Assembly: GCA_017634975.1 (NCBI GenBank)
Contig: JAGBMJ010000010.1
Span: 1-64,000 of the forward strand
Length of the DNA: 64,000 nucleotides
Direction of reading: 5' to 3'
Source: Lachnospiraceae bacterium
Lineage (GTDB): Bacteria; Bacillota; Clostridia; Lachnospirales; Lachnospiraceae
Position numbers and translations under genes: made by a program. Below are positions 53,306-62,456 of this stretch, piece after piece; position 1 is the stretch's first letter, and each line of letters starts with the position of its first letter. Under the pieces are notes generated by a model. The model worked only from the letters and a program-made list of their open reading frames with translations, made no database searches and had not been told where the DNA came from.

Positions 53306-54064
53306 ATGATTTCCATTGTCGTTCCAACTTATAACGAAAAGGACAACATACGTCCGCTGCTTTCCCGTATTGACGGGGCATTACCGGGGATCGATTATGA
53401 AGTGATCTTTGTCGATGACAGTAAAGATGAGACCCCGCAGGTGATCGAGGAGATCGCAAAAGAAAACAGTCACGTGGTACTGCACCACAGAGAAAACGAA
53501 AAAGGCCTGGCTACGGCCGTAGTAAAGGGCTTCCGTCTGGCAAAAGGGGATTATGTGGCCTGCATGGACGCAGACCTGCAGCATCCGCCCGAGGTGCTTC
53601 TGGATATGTACACAGCGATGCTTGCCCATGCCGATATGGCGATCCCCAGCCGTTTTATTCCGGGCGGCAGTGACGGCGGTCTGGACTTCTTCCGTAAGCT
53701 CGTATCCGGCACAGCCCGTTACATCGGTAAATTCCTGCTCCCCTGCCTGCGTAACGTGACCGATCCCACCAGCGGCCTGTTTATGGTACGCCGGGAACTT
53801 CTGGAAGGTGCGGACCTCAATCCGATCGGCTGGAAGATCATGATCGAAGTGCTGGCAATGTGTCCGGTCAAGAAAGTACTGGAAACTCCGTACGCATTCC
53901 ATGACCGGGAAAACGGCGAATCCAAGTTGTCCCTTAATGTAACGATCGAATATATCAAGCAGGTATTCCATCTGATGACCTATGCGACCAACCGCGGACG
54001 CGGCATGAAAGTGGTGCGCTGGAGTCCGGCCAAGCTGGAAGAACGCAAAAAAGCGCTGCTGTAA
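53306..54064 (+). CDS. Polyprenyl-phosphate glycosyltransferase (DPM1-like GT2)
   Basis: 252 residues. It has ISIVVPTYNEKDNIRPLL, VIFVDDSKDETPQ, MDADLQHPPEVLLDMY (metal site, about 90-105) and RFIPGGSDGG, as in DPM1/GtrB-like enzymes that load a sugar onto polyprenyl phosphate. It has no C-terminal membrane helices, like the short DPM1 class. The product would feed a GT-C enzyme outside, possibly the pair at 51327-53193. An AAAGGAGAG site precedes the ATG. Confidence 0.88.
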   Translation: MISIVVPTYNEKDNIRPLLSRIDGALPGIDYEVIFVDDSKDETPQVIEEIAKENSHVVLHHRENEKGLATAVVKGFRLAKGDYVACMDADLQHPPEVLLDMYTAMLAHADMAIPSRFIPGGSDGGLDFFRKLVSGTARYIGKFLLPCLRNVTDPTSGLFMVRRELLEGADLNPIGWKIMIEVLAMCPVKKVLETPYAFHDRENGESKLSLNVTIEYIKQVFHLMTYATNRGRGMKVVRWSPAKLEERKKALL

Positions 54065-54077
54065 ATTCAGAAAAAAG

Positions 54078-54108
54078 AAACCGCTGTCATACCGGCAGCG
54101 GTTTTTTT
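54078..54108. terminator. Bidirectional terminator between convergent genes
   Basis: AAACCGCTG-TCATACCGG-CAGCGGTTT forms a nine-pair stem, with seven T on the plus strand and an A-rich run upstream that gives a U-tract on the minus strand. It serves both the GT gene (plus) and rmd (minus). Confidence 0.88.
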
Positions 54109-54131
54109 GTATGTTTTACGTCGTTACCTTT

Positions 54132-55091
54132 TCAGCTTCGCTCTGCGATCATATCCCGCAGCGTATCTTTGATATCAATGATCGGTTTCCATCCCAGTTC
54201 CGATTCGATCTTGTATGCAGAACCCACGATCTCTTTATTATCATCCGGACGCACAAACTCCGGGTTTACTTTGGTCGTAACGTTCACACCGACCTGCGCC
54301 GCAATGGTGTCAATGATATCGGACAATCGATAAGCATTCCCGGAACAGATATTGTAGATCTCTCCGGGTGTGCCGTTTTCCAAAAGCATATAGTACGCTC
54401 TTACCACATCCCGTACATCCACAAAATCCCGGATGATCGACGTGTCACCGGTTTCTATCTCGCCCTCGTCTTTTCCGCTCTTTTTGATATCGATGATCCG
54501 CTTGATAAAGCTCGGAATCACAAAGCGGTCATCCTGTCTCGGCCCTATGTGATTGAACGATCTGGTCATGATCACATTCATACCGTACGCTTTCACGTAT
54601 ACCTTGGACATCAGTTCCTGCGATACACGCGCCACCGCATACGGACTGACCGGATTGACTCTCTGACTTTCCTTCAGCGGCAGCTCGCTCCGGGACACGT
54701 TTCCGTATTCTTCCGAAGAACCTACCGAGAGAACTCTGCAGCTCGCATCCGTTTCACGGATCGCATCGATGAGATTCAGAAAGATATTACTGTTGTTGGT
54801 AAAGCTCTCTGACGGATACTTCCAGCTGTATGCCACGCTGCTGAAAGCGGCCAGATGCAGACAATAATCCGGCCGGAAAGTCGCAAATGCGCTTTTCAGC
54901 GCTTCCCTGTCCATCAAATCGATGACGGAAAAACGGATATTCAGCTTATCCGCATATTTTGCCAGATCGATCTTCGGCGTGGCACGATCCAACCCGAGGA
55001 TCTCACAGGGAATATCATTCGCATACAGATGATCCAGAAAGTGTCCTGCCACAAAACCGGAAAAACCCGTGATCACGATTCGCTTCATCAT
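54132..55091 (-). CDS. rmd: GDP-4-dehydro-6-deoxy-D-mannose reductase
   Basis: 319 residues. It is an extended SDR with TGFSGFVAGHFLDHL (8-22), GSSEEYGNV, YAVARVSQE (Tyr-x-x-x) and SFNHIGPRQDDRF. The SEEYG and NHIGPRQ motifs point to the Rmd branch (D-rhamnose) and not to GDP-fucose synthase. It reduces the Gmd product to GDP-D-rhamnose and lies one base after gmd. A Lys usually follows Tyr by four positions, but here the residue is Arg (YAVAR), a variation worth noting. Confidence 0.88.
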   Translation of the reverse strand: MMKRIVITGFSGFVAGHFLDHLYANDIPCEILGLDRATPKIDLAKYADKLNIRFSVIDLMDREALKSAFATFRPDYCLHLAAFSSVAYSWKYPSESFTNNSNIFLNLIDAIRETDASCRVLSVGSSEEYGNVSRSELPLKESQRVNPVSPYAVARVSQELMSKVYVKAYGMNVIMTRSFNHIGPRQDDRFVIPSFIKRIIDIKKSGKDEGEIETGDTSIIRDFVDVRDVVRAYYMLLENGTPGEIYNICSGNAYRLSDIIDTIAAQVGVNVTTKVNPEFVRPDDNKEIVGSAYKIESELGWKPIIDIKDTLRDMIAERS

Positions 55092-55092
55092 C

Positions 55093-56181
55093 TTATTTTA
55101 CTACACCCTTCTCCAGGTATTCAGCAAGGTTGGTCTTGATATGTTCTTCTGCGCGCTCTACGGCTACTTTCTCCATATCATGTCTGGTCATGATCTCCAC
55201 CAGTTTTTCAAACGAGGTCTTGGTGGGATTCCATCCGAGCTCGGTCTTCGCCTTGGTCGGATCGCCCCAGAGGTTTACTACATCGGTCGGACGATAGAAA
55301 TCCGGGGATACTTCCACCAGCACTTTTCCGGTCGCCTTATCAATACCTTTCTCATCCATGCCCTCACCCTGCCATTCCAGCTCGATGCCGGCATGATGGA
55401 AGGCTAACGTCGCAAACTCACGTACGGAGTGCTGTACACCGGTCGCAATGACAAAATCCTCCGGCTTATCATTCTGCAGGATCAGCCACATACACTCCAC
55501 ATAGTCCTTGGCATAGCCCCAGTCACGAAGGGAGGACAGGTTCCCAAGATACAGCTTATCCTGTTTGCCCTGTGCGATACGTGCTGCTGCAAGCGTGATC
55601 TTTCTGGTAACGAAGGTCTCACCGCGGCGCTCGGATTCATGGTTAAAGAGGATACCGGAACAGCAGAACATATTGTAGGCCTCGCGGTATTCCTTGGTGA
55701 TCCAAAAACCGTACTGCTTAGCCACAGCATAGGGGGAATACGGATGGAACGGCGTATTCTCATTCTGCGGTACCTCTTCTACCTTACCGTAAAGCTCGGA
55801 GGTAGATGCCTGATAGATACGGCAGGTCTCTGCCAGCCCTGTGATCCTTACGGCTTCCAGTACACGCAAAACACCGGTCGCATCGATATCCGCCGTAAAT
55901 TCCGGTGCATCAAACGAAACCTGTACATGGGACTGTGCCGCCAGATTGTAGATCTCATCCGGCTTTACCATACCGATCACCTTGACCAGAGAAGAAGTAT
56001 CGGAAAGATCACCGTAATGCAGGTGGAACTGCGGATGTCCTTCCAGATGCGCGATACGGTCACGGAAATCCACCGATGAACGGCGGATGATACCATGTAC
56101 CTCATATCCTTTTTCGATCAGGAACTCGGACAGATAGGATCCGTCCTGTCCGGTTACGCCTGTGATCAATGCTCGTTTCAT
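55093..56181 (-). CDS. gmd: GDP-mannose 4,6-dehydratase
   Basis: 362 residues. It has [20 protein letters not shown] (8-27), [24 protein letters not shown] (Tyr-x-x-x-Lys) and the [15 protein letters not shown] signature of Gmd. It converts GDP-mannose to GDP-4-keto-6-deoxymannose, which rmd reduces. GDP-mannose supply genes (manB/manC) are not in the window. A good promoter lies 70 bases upstream. Confidence 0.96.
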   Translation of the reverse strand: MKRALITGVTGQDGSYLSEFLIEKGYEVHGIIRRSSVDFRDRIAHLEGHPQFHLHYGDLSDTSSLVKVIGMVKPDEIYNLAAQSHVQVSFDAPEFTADIDATGVLRVLEAVRITGLAETCRIYQASTSELYGKVEEVPQNENTPFHPYSPYAVAKQYGFWITKEYREAYNMFCCSGILFNHESERRGETFVTRKITLAAARIAQGKQDKLYLGNLSSLRDWGYAKDYVECMWLILQNDKPEDFVIATGVQHSVREFATLAFHHAGIELEWQGEGMDEKGIDKATGKVLVEVSPDFYRPTDVVNLWGDPTKAKTELGWNPTKTSFEKLVEIMTRHDMEKVAVERAEEHIKTNLAEYLEKGVVK

Positions 56182-56250
56182 TCCTGTTCCTCACTTTCTT
56201 TTAAAAACCTGCGAGCACATAACATACTATATAATGTGCATACTTTTGTT

Positions 56251-56279
56251 AGTATACCCTATATGGGCAAAAATGTAAA
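56251..56279 (-). promoter_or_regulatory. Promoter of the gmd-rmd operon
   Basis: TTTACA (minus strand, 56274-56279) and TATACT (56251-56256) are exactly 17 bases apart, in an A+T-rich gap 70 bases before gmd. Transcription would cover gmd and rmd and end at the terminator at 54078. Confidence 0.65.
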
Positions 56280-56291
56280 TATGTGTACGGT

Positions 56292-57560
56292 TCAGCCCTC
56301 TTGGGATCCCACGATCACCCGGAGTCTGTGCTTCATCCGCTCCCCGGATCGTTTCAGATCCAGCATCCCGCGTACTCTCGCCTGTGCCGCCTGCCCCAGC
56401 TGCTGCCGCAGTCCCGGTTCCTCGTACAGCCGTCGCAGCTGCCTTGCGGCATCCTCCGTATCCGGATCTGCCCAGATGGTCCCTTTGCGGTACAGACTGA
56501 TATCCCGTTTGGTCCGCAGCAGACGGTACCTTACCGGGCAGCCGCAACCTGCATCCAGAAACTCTCTGGTCGAGGAATAGTCGGTCGCCACCGCCACTCC
56601 CCCGTATTTCATCACTTCCGCCACCGGCAGCCCAAAGCCCTCTGCACGATGCAGCGACAGGAGCACATCTGCGGCTGCCAGCAGCTCCTGCACCTCCTGC
56701 CAGGGAAGCAGTCCTTCCACCCACAATACATTCGGGATACCGCGCAGCCTGCGTTCCAGCTGCTTCTTTTCCTGCTTTGTAAACCCTTTTCCCTTGATCA
56801 CCAGCCATACATTCTCAGGAACCGTCGGGAAGGCTTTGTGAAAAGCCTCCAGCGCTCCGTAGGGATTTTTTCGTTCGATACTGCTGCGGCCGTCATACAG
56901 CACCAGACAGAGCAGATCGCTTTCCGGTACTCCGAGCCGCCTCCGTGCTGCCATCCCGTCCGGCAGCTGTTCCCCCTCTCTGCTCAGGCCATAGTACATC
57001 ACCTTTACCGGCTTATCCGTCACCTTACGGATCGCCCTGGCGATAAAAGCCGACGGTACCCAGATCTCATCAAAAAAGTCGCACACCTTATGCCACTCTT
57101 TCGGCAATTCCGGGGTCTCCCAGAGCCAGAAGGCGATATTGTAATGCTCATCCAGCTGTCTGCGGTCAAACTGCTTCAAAAAGGAAAGCCATACCGACGG
57201 CTGCAGATGAAACAGATTCACCCCATAGTCCGTCTGCCCTTTTTCTTCCTCTGCATGCAAAAAGCAGCCGGACCACTCTTCGATATGATGAAAGGAATAG
57301 GGAATCCCCACCTCGGCAAAGGCTTCCCGCAGCAGCTGTACGCTGCGGCTTAAGCCCGTTCCCGCCGCACTGTCTCCATACAGATTGATACCCGCAGGAC
57401 ATTTTCCGGCTGCAAAATCCTTATGTGACAGTCCGCTGAAATAGGCCAGTGCCTGCCGGTCTTTATAAGCATTCCGTGCATTCAAAAGCCCTCTGGGGAT
57501 CAGAGGCCGCACGATATCCTTCCACGTATGCGGTTGTTCATTGATAACTTCAGCCTTCAT
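56292..57560 (-). CDS. GT4 glycosyltransferase
   Basis: 422 residues. The N-terminal half carries NLYGDSAAGTGLSRSVQLL, and the C-terminal GT4 domain has LVIKGKGFTKQEKKQL, LLSLHRAEGFGLPVAEVMKYG (Glu-x7-Glu pattern) and DYSSTREFL. Large GT4 proteins of this kind act on lipid-linked intermediates at the cytoplasmic side. It overlaps the next GT4 gene by 11 bases and comes before gmd, so donors such as GDP-rhamnose are plausible. Confidence 0.87.
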   Translation of the reverse strand: MKAEVINEQPHTWKDIVRPLIPRGLLNARNAYKDRQALAYFSGLSHKDFAAGKCPAGINLYGDSAAGTGLSRSVQLLREAFAEVGIPYSFHHIEEWSGCFLHAEEEKGQTDYGVNLFHLQPSVWLSFLKQFDRRQLDEHYNIAFWLWETPELPKEWHKVCDFFDEIWVPSAFIARAIRKVTDKPVKVMYYGLSREGEQLPDGMAARRRLGVPESDLLCLVLYDGRSSIERKNPYGALEAFHKAFPTVPENVWLVIKGKGFTKQEKKQLERRLRGIPNVLWVEGLLPWQEVQELLAAADVLLSLHRAEGFGLPVAEVMKYGGVAVATDYSSTREFLDAGCGCPVRYRLLRTKRDISLYRKGTIWADPDTEDAARQLRRLYEEPGLRQQLGQAAQARVRGMLDLKRSGERMKHRLRVIVGSQEG

Positions 57561-58755
57561 CCTTCAACATCGCTTCCCAGATCGCCTCTGCGGAACATTT
57601 CCATGAAAATCTCGCCAGATTACGCCGGATCTTATTCTCGCTGCAGCCCTGCCACACACGCGCCTGCAGCAGTGCCTTTTTCAAAGCTGCAGGAGTATTT
57701 TCAAAGTAAAAGGCCGTACTTCCCATCACTTCCCGGAGCACCGGGATATCGGATACCACGACCTTCCGCACTCCATAACTCTGTGCCTCCAGCGGCGGCA
57801 GTCCGAAGCCTTCGTACTTGGAGGGGAACAGAAAACATTCCGCACCGGCATAGAGCGCCGGAAGATCTGCCTCGGGCAGCGCCCCTAGTACATGCAGGCT
57901 TTTCAGATAAACGATATCTTCCGCACTTCCTGTATCTTCCGCTTCGAAACGACGGATCTCTTCATGTAATTCTTTATTTTTCCAGCCTTCCCGCCCGGCC
58001 AGCACCAATGGCGGCAACGATTCCCCGGCCTGCCGCAGTTCCCGGTATGCCTGCAGCAGCATCGGCAGATTCTTTCTCGGCTCCATCGTACATAGGCACA
58101 GCCAGTATTTCTCCGGAAGGTCATATTTCACTCGCACCGCATCGATCACATCATCTGCCGGACGTTTGGCTTTCTGATCCGGTGCGCATGGTGCCAGGAT
58201 CACGTCCTCCTTTTCGATCCAATGCCGAAAATATACATATCGGTATAAGATATTATTCCGGGATTCCTGCGAGATCGTGATCACCTTATTGCAGATTTTG
58301 ACCGTATGGGCATATCCTTTTCGAAAAAAGACGACGGAACTGCGTTTCATTGTTTCCGGACAGTGAAAACATGCCAGATCCGCGATCAGACCATAGGTAT
58401 TCGGCATCCGGAAACGCAACGGTACCGGAAACGCCGGAAAAAGATAGCGGTCTGCCTTCAGTTTCTTCATCACAGCCGGCAGTCGCAGCTGATTGACCAG
58501 CAGCTTGTTTTTTCCTTTGATCACGCAAAAAGATACCCTTGAAAACCTGCGCCAATCCTGCAAAAATTCCGGCACTTCATTACGCACCACAAGGATAAAC
58601 CGCACCTTGCGCGTCGTATGTATCAGCACTTCCGTGATCCGGTAGGCATATCGCTCGAGACCGCTCATACGCTCCCCCAGTGCCGTCAGATCCACCGCCA
58701 CCGTAAGCGTACCGCTTATATTCATCTTTTCCATCCCACTGATAGCTTTTGCCAT
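57550..58755 (-). CDS. GT4 glycosyltransferase (mannosyl/rhamnosyl type)
   Basis: About 401 residues from the ATG at 58755; a GTG nine bases earlier and internal Met residues are alternatives. N-terminal VAVDLTALGERMSGLERYAYR and C-terminal WLCLCTMEPRKNLPMLLQAY, FLFPSKYEGFGLPPLEAQSYG and SDIPVLREVMG are typical GT4 motifs. The EPRKN box is common in WbdA/WbaZ-like mannosyl- and rhamnosyltransferases, which fits the GDP-sugar genes nearby. Confidence 0.86.
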   Translation of the reverse strand: MAKAISGMEKMNISGTLTVAVDLTALGERMSGLERYAYRITEVLIHTTRKVRFILVVRNEVPEFLQDWRRFSRVSFCVIKGKNKLLVNQLRLPAVMKKLKADRYLFPAFPVPLRFRMPNTYGLIADLACFHCPETMKRSSVVFFRKGYAHTVKICNKVITISQESRNNILYRYVYFRHWIEKEDVILAPCAPDQKAKRPADDVIDAVRVKYDLPEKYWLCLCTMEPRKNLPMLLQAYRELRQAGESLPPLVLAGREGWKNKELHEEIRRFEAEDTGSAEDIVYLKSLHVLGALPEADLPALYAGAECFLFPSKYEGFGLPPLEAQSYGVRKVVVSDIPVLREVMGSTAFYFENTPAALKKALLQARVWQGCSENKIRRNLARFSWKCSAEAIWEAMLKDEG

Positions 58756-58776
58756 TCCACGCACCTGTCAAACCGA

Positions 58777-60048
58777 TCACATTTCCGTACCCTGATCTTT
58801 TCCGATATACCCGCGGATCGTCCGGTCACGATATTTCAATGCCAGCCGGAAGATCTTCACATCCTCGATGAAATACCTCCGAAACAGCCGCACCGGTTCC
58901 TGCAGGAAACGGGAAAACCATTCCAGGCCGTGCCTCTGCATCCATTTCGGCGCACGGCGTTTTTCTTTTGCCAGAAAGCTTACTGCCGCTCCAAAAGGCA
59001 GAGCCACATGGCACTGCAGGCGGTCTTTGTATTCGGCGATCCATTTTTCCGATTTGGGTGCTCCCAATCCGACGACCAGGATATCCGTGCCAAACTCTGC
59101 CACCTTTTTCAGGATACGTTCGCTTTCTTCCGCATCCTCCGAAAAATTCATGGACGGTGCATATCCTCCTGCGGCCGGGATCTCCGGCCAGACGCTTTTC
59201 ACCTGCTTCACTGCGGCCGAAACCGTCTTCTCATCTGTCGCCAGAAAAAAGATCCGCCGCTTATCCTCCTGCGCAAAAGCACATACCTCCGGCAGCAGAT
59301 CGGCTCCCGTCACACGCTCCAGTAACGGACAGCCCAGGGAATCCGCGATCCACAGAAGCGGCATCCCATCCGGAACGATCAGATCAGCTTTTTCAAACAG
59401 CTCACGAAATGCAGCATCTTTCTCCGCCTTTACAATATGATCCGCATTAGGGGTGATCACCAGATGCATTCCCTTCTCCCCTGCAAATCCCCGGATCTTT
59501 TCTGCCGCTTCCGAAAAAGCCACATCATCGATCCGGATATTCATAAATGCTCTTCGGCGTTTATCCCCGTCAGATGTTTTTGCAATGAGAGTCCCGGATG
59601 CTCCGAACACAAGAAACAGCACCGCCATCAGGCCGGCGCCAAAGAGATCCTTCCCCAGGTCAACGATATCGCATTCCCTGCCCGGGATAAATGCCTGGAT
59701 GATCTCATCCGTAACCGCTACCGGAAGGCAGAATAAAAACATATACATACTGCGCAGGTATTTTCGTATCCCGTTGGCGGAGGCCGCCAGACCAACCATA
59801 GCAGAAAGAAGCGCAAACTCCGTCATATGCGCAAATATACGCGCATAGGTATTCAGTATATCTTTCTGATAATGATCCAGAGGATTTTTGTTCCCATCCA
59901 GTACACGATAGACCTTATCGGCCACCGCCCCGCTGGTCACCGTCGTGACATCCCCGGGCTGCAACGTAAAATACAGGATCATCAGCATGACCATCGGGAT
60001 AGGGATACATGCCCACAGATTCCAGTTTTTTAAGCCATTTTTCTTCAT
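58777..60048 (-). CDS. VanZ-like membrane domain fused to a GT26 (TagA/WecG) glycosyltransferase
   Basis: 423 residues. Residues about 1-165 have four predicted helices and a VanZ-like signature (DEIIQAFIPGRECDIVDLGK). Residues about 175-423 are a complete WecG/TagA/CpsF domain: LVITPNADHIVKA, IVPDGMPLLW (catalytic Asp), GADLLPEVCAFA and GLGAPKSEKWI. GT26 enzymes normally add the second sugar (ManNAc or Gal) on a polyprenyl-diphosphate lipid and dock at the membrane by a C-terminal tail. Here a VanZ module could supply the anchor. The canonical Gln of the GxPxQE box is Ser here. Confidence 0.87.
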   Translation of the reverse strand: MKKNGLKNWNLWACIPIPMVMLMILYFTLQPGDVTTVTSGAVADKVYRVLDGNKNPLDHYQKDILNTYARIFAHMTEFALLSAMVGLAASANGIRKYLRSMYMFLFCLPVAVTDEIIQAFIPGRECDIVDLGKDLFGAGLMAVLFLVFGASGTLIAKTSDGDKRRRAFMNIRIDDVAFSEAAEKIRGFAGEKGMHLVITPNADHIVKAEKDAAFRELFEKADLIVPDGMPLLWIADSLGCPLLERVTGADLLPEVCAFAQEDKRRIFFLATDEKTVSAAVKQVKSVWPEIPAAGGYAPSMNFSEDAEESERILKKVAEFGTDILVVGLGAPKSEKWIAEYKDRLQCHVALPFGAAVSFLAKEKRRAPKWMQRHGLEWFSRFLQEPVRLFRRYFIEDVKIFRLALKYRDRTIRGYIGKDQGTEM

Positions 60049-60055
60049 GCAGCTT

Positions 60056-60991
60056 TCAGACGATCAGCTTAAAGTACTCGATCGTCTTCTTCAGTCCTTC
60101 CTCCAGAGGAATGGTCGGTTCCCATCCCAGTTCTTTCTTCGCCAGATCGATCACCGGCTTACGCTGCAGCGGATCGTCCGAAGGCAGCGGCTCAAACACG
60201 ATCTTCGACTTGCTGCCGGTCAGTTCGATCACCTTCTCCGCCAGCTGCAGAATCGTAAACTCGCCGGGATTGCCGATGTTTACCGGTCCCGTAAATCCAT
60301 CCCGGGAATTCATGAGGCGTACCATTCCCTCGATCAGATCATCCACATAGCAGAAACTTCTGGTCTGTGCCCCATCCCCGTATACCGTGATATCCTGACC
60401 TTTCAGTGCCTGTACGATAAAATTCGATACCACACGTCCGTCGTTCGGATGCATATTCGGACCATAGGTATTGAAGATACGCATCACTTTGATATCCACA
60501 TTATTCTGTCTGTGATAATCAAAGAACAGGGTTTCCGCTACACGCTTGCCTTCATCATAGCAGGAACGGATCCCGATGGTATTGACACAGCCACGGTAAC
60601 TCTCCGGCTGCGGATGCACTTCCGGATCTCCGTACACTTCCGAAGTGGATGCCTGCAGGATCCTGGCATGCACGCGCTTTGCAAGCCCCAGCATATTGAT
60701 CGCGCCCAGCACGCTGGTCTTGGTCGTTTTGATCGGATTGTACTGGTAATGCACCGGACTGGCCGGGCAAGCCAGATTGTAGATCTGATCCACCTCCAGA
60801 TGGATCGGCTCCGTAATGTCATGCCGGATAAACTCAAAATACGGATGCCCGATCAGATGACGGATATTATTTTTATTTCCGGTAAACAGATTATCCAGAC
60901 AGATCACGTCATTGCCCTCTGCGATCAGCCGGTCGCAAAGATGTGATCCCAAAAAACCGGCACCGCCGGTTACCAATACTCGTTTGCTCAT
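60056..60991 (-). CDS. UDP-glucuronate decarboxylase (UDP-xylose synthase)
   Basis: 311 residues. It has [16 protein letters not shown] (8-23), [18 protein letters not shown] (a signature of the UXS branch), [20 protein letters not shown] (Tyr-x-x-x-Lys) and [12 protein letters not shown]. It decarboxylates UDP-glucuronate to UDP-xylose. The matching ugd is 40 kb away in the left operon, so the two halves of the locus may share this precursor. Length and motifs are normal. Confidence 0.93.
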   Translation of the reverse strand: MSKRVLVTGGAGFLGSHLCDRLIAEGNDVICLDNLFTGNKNNIRHLIGHPYFEFIRHDITEPIHLEVDQIYNLACPASPVHYQYNPIKTTKTSVLGAINMLGLAKRVHARILQASTSEVYGDPEVHPQPESYRGCVNTIGIRSCYDEGKRVAETLFFDYHRQNNVDIKVMRIFNTYGPNMHPNDGRVVSNFIVQALKGQDITVYGDGAQTRSFCYVDDLIEGMVRLMNSRDGFTGPVNIGNPGEFTILQLAEKVIELTGSKSKIVFEPLPSDDPLQRKPVIDLAKKELGWEPTIPLEEGLKKTIEYFKLIV

Positions 60992-61023
60992 ATGTTTTCT
61001 CCCTTTTCTGCTGACACCTCTGT

Positions 61024-61854
61024 CTATTTTCCCAATAAAATCCGCAGATATGGCGTGATGCTGTGATACACGGCTGCCGGAAAACTGTAATTCTTCCGCA
61101 CAAAATGATACCAGTCCTTTCGTGGCAGACCTTTGGGACCTTCCTTCCGCTTCAGCCTCGTCTTCCGGTCAAGTCCCCGATCCTTCCAGCTGCCGGAAAT
61201 ATCATTGTCATCACACTCGCCGACAAAATCCGCGGTATTGATCACCGTAGCGCCTCTGTGCCGGAGTTTCAAACCATAATCATAATCGCCCATACTGTGC
61301 ACATACATCGGATCCAGATTTCCCATCCGCCGGAAGCACTCATACGTCAACAGCAGACAGTTACAGTTAAAGGTATCGCACTGCTCCGGTTCCTCACTCG
61401 GCGGAATCAGTTCATATCTTGCGAGATACTTTGACTTCTGCCGCACGCCGCCGTAACTCTGCTGTCCCTTGCTGTCCTTCGTAGCCCCTGCCACAGCATC
61501 GGTTCGATACTGCGTCAGCCGCGCGATCAGCCGGCTCACCGTTCCCGGGAAAAATTTCACATCATCATTGACCAGCAGCACATAAGCGCAGTCCTTCATA
61601 TACTTTGCCGCATAGCGCATCGCGATCCGCATACCGCCGTTCCAGAACAGATCGTCCGGCGCATGGATATGCCGGATCTGCAGTCCCTCTGCCGCCAGCT
61701 CACGGAGTGCCTCTTTTGTACCGTCCGTACTCCCGGCATCCACCACGACAAACTGCAGCGTCTCTCTGATCTCACCTTCCGTCAGCGAACGGATGCACGC
61801 CGTTGTATGTTCTTTTCTGTTATGACAGGTCATCAGGACCGCGATCTTATCCAT
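61024..61854 (-). CDS. GT2 glycosyltransferase
   Basis: About 276 residues from the ATG at 61854 with a GAGGTGG site; the frame extends nine codons upstream into a repeat, but that start has no site. It has [48 protein letters not shown] (metal site) and [17 protein letters not shown]. It resembles rhamnosyltransferase-like GT2 enzymes. Confidence 0.87.
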   Translation of the reverse strand: MDKIAVLMTCHNRKEHTTACIRSLTEGEIRETLQFVVVDAGSTDGTKEALRELAAEGLQIRHIHAPDDLFWNGGMRIAMRYAAKYMKDCAYVLLVNDDVKFFPGTVSRLIARLTQYRTDAVAGATKDSKGQQSYGGVRQKSKYLARYELIPPSEEPEQCDTFNCNCLLLTYECFRRMGNLDPMYVHSMGDYDYGLKLRHRGATVINTADFVGECDDNDISGSWKDRGLDRKTRLKRKEGPKGLPRKDWYHFVRKNYSFPAAVYHSITPYLRILLGK

Positions 61855-61857
61855 GTT

Positions 61858-61950
61858 CCACCTCATCCGCCCTTCGGGCACCTGTCTCGCCTGCCGGCTC
61901 GGTCCGCGCTAAACGTGTGCCACTGGCACACAGCGCCCTCAAGGGGAAGG
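61858..61950. repeat. GC-rich intergenic repeat with GTGTGCC-ACT-GGCACAC hairpin
   Basis: The gap between the GT2 gene and the phosphatase gene holds CCGCCCTTCGGGC, a GTGTGCC-ACT-GGCACAC stem (61915-61931) and CCCTCAAGGGGAAGGC. Mosaic elements with this CCTCATCCG...AAGGGGAAGGC layout are known as dispersed repeats in gut Firmicutes. Assignment to such a family is from memory of the pattern and not from a search. Confidence 0.5.
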
Positions 61951-61956
61951 CAAGTT

Positions 61957-62436
61957 TCAGACTGTTTGCGTCAACAATCGGGCCAGTTCCCGGATCACTC
62001 CGTAGCCGCCCTTTTTTGTCGAGATCCAGTCGGCAATCTCCAGGATCTCTTCCTCGGCATCCGCAGGCGCTCCCACGATTCCCACCAGTTTCATAGCCTC
62101 GTAATCATTTAAGTCGTTGCCGATATACAGCACACGGCTTAAGGATATGTTCTCTGCCTCGCAGTATTCCTTCAGAGCCTTCGCCTTATCCGGCACGTTA
62201 TGGATCACGGGAATCTTCAGTTTGGCCGCACGGTGTGCCACGATCGGGTTCACCTCGGTCGACAGGATCAGCTGCGGAATCCCTGCTTTACGGATCATCC
62301 CCACCCCGTAACCGTCTCCCCGGTTAACGATCGCACTTTCCTTACCGTTCTCATCCACGATGACCCGATTATCCGTCATCACACCGTCAAAATCATACAC
62401 CAGCAGATCGATATCCGCTTTGTTCGGGACAGACAT
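61957..62436 (-). CDS. HAD phosphatase, KdsC/YrbI-like
   Basis: About 159 residues from the ATG at 62436 (GGAG site); earlier Met residues at 62457 and 62478 are less likely. It has LLVYDFDGVMTDNRV (nucleophile Asp-x-Asp), STEVNPIVAHRAAKL and YIGNDLNDYEAM (motif IV). KdsC-type enzymes remove the phosphate from 3-deoxy-octulosonate-8-P or N-acylneuraminate-9-P. No ulosonate synthase or CMP-sugar synthetase lies in the window, so its substrate may depend on genes to the right. It could also be an orphan. Confidence 0.8.
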   Translation of the reverse strand: MSVPNKADIDLLVYDFDGVMTDNRVIVDENGKESAIVNRGDGYGVGMIRKAGIPQLILSTEVNPIVAHRAAKLKIPVIHNVPDKAKALKEYCEAENISLSRVLYIGNDLNDYEAMKLVGIVGAPADAEEEILEIADWISTKKGGYGVIRELARLLTQTV

Positions 62437-62456
62437 AGTTTTCTCCGATCGTGCCA

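Noticed and set aside
54132..55091. GDP-L-fucose synthase (fcl) as the partner of gmd
   Set aside because: The N-terminus and the SEEYG and NHIGPRQ motifs fit the reductase Rmd. The characteristic AGHRG-type start of Fcl is absent.
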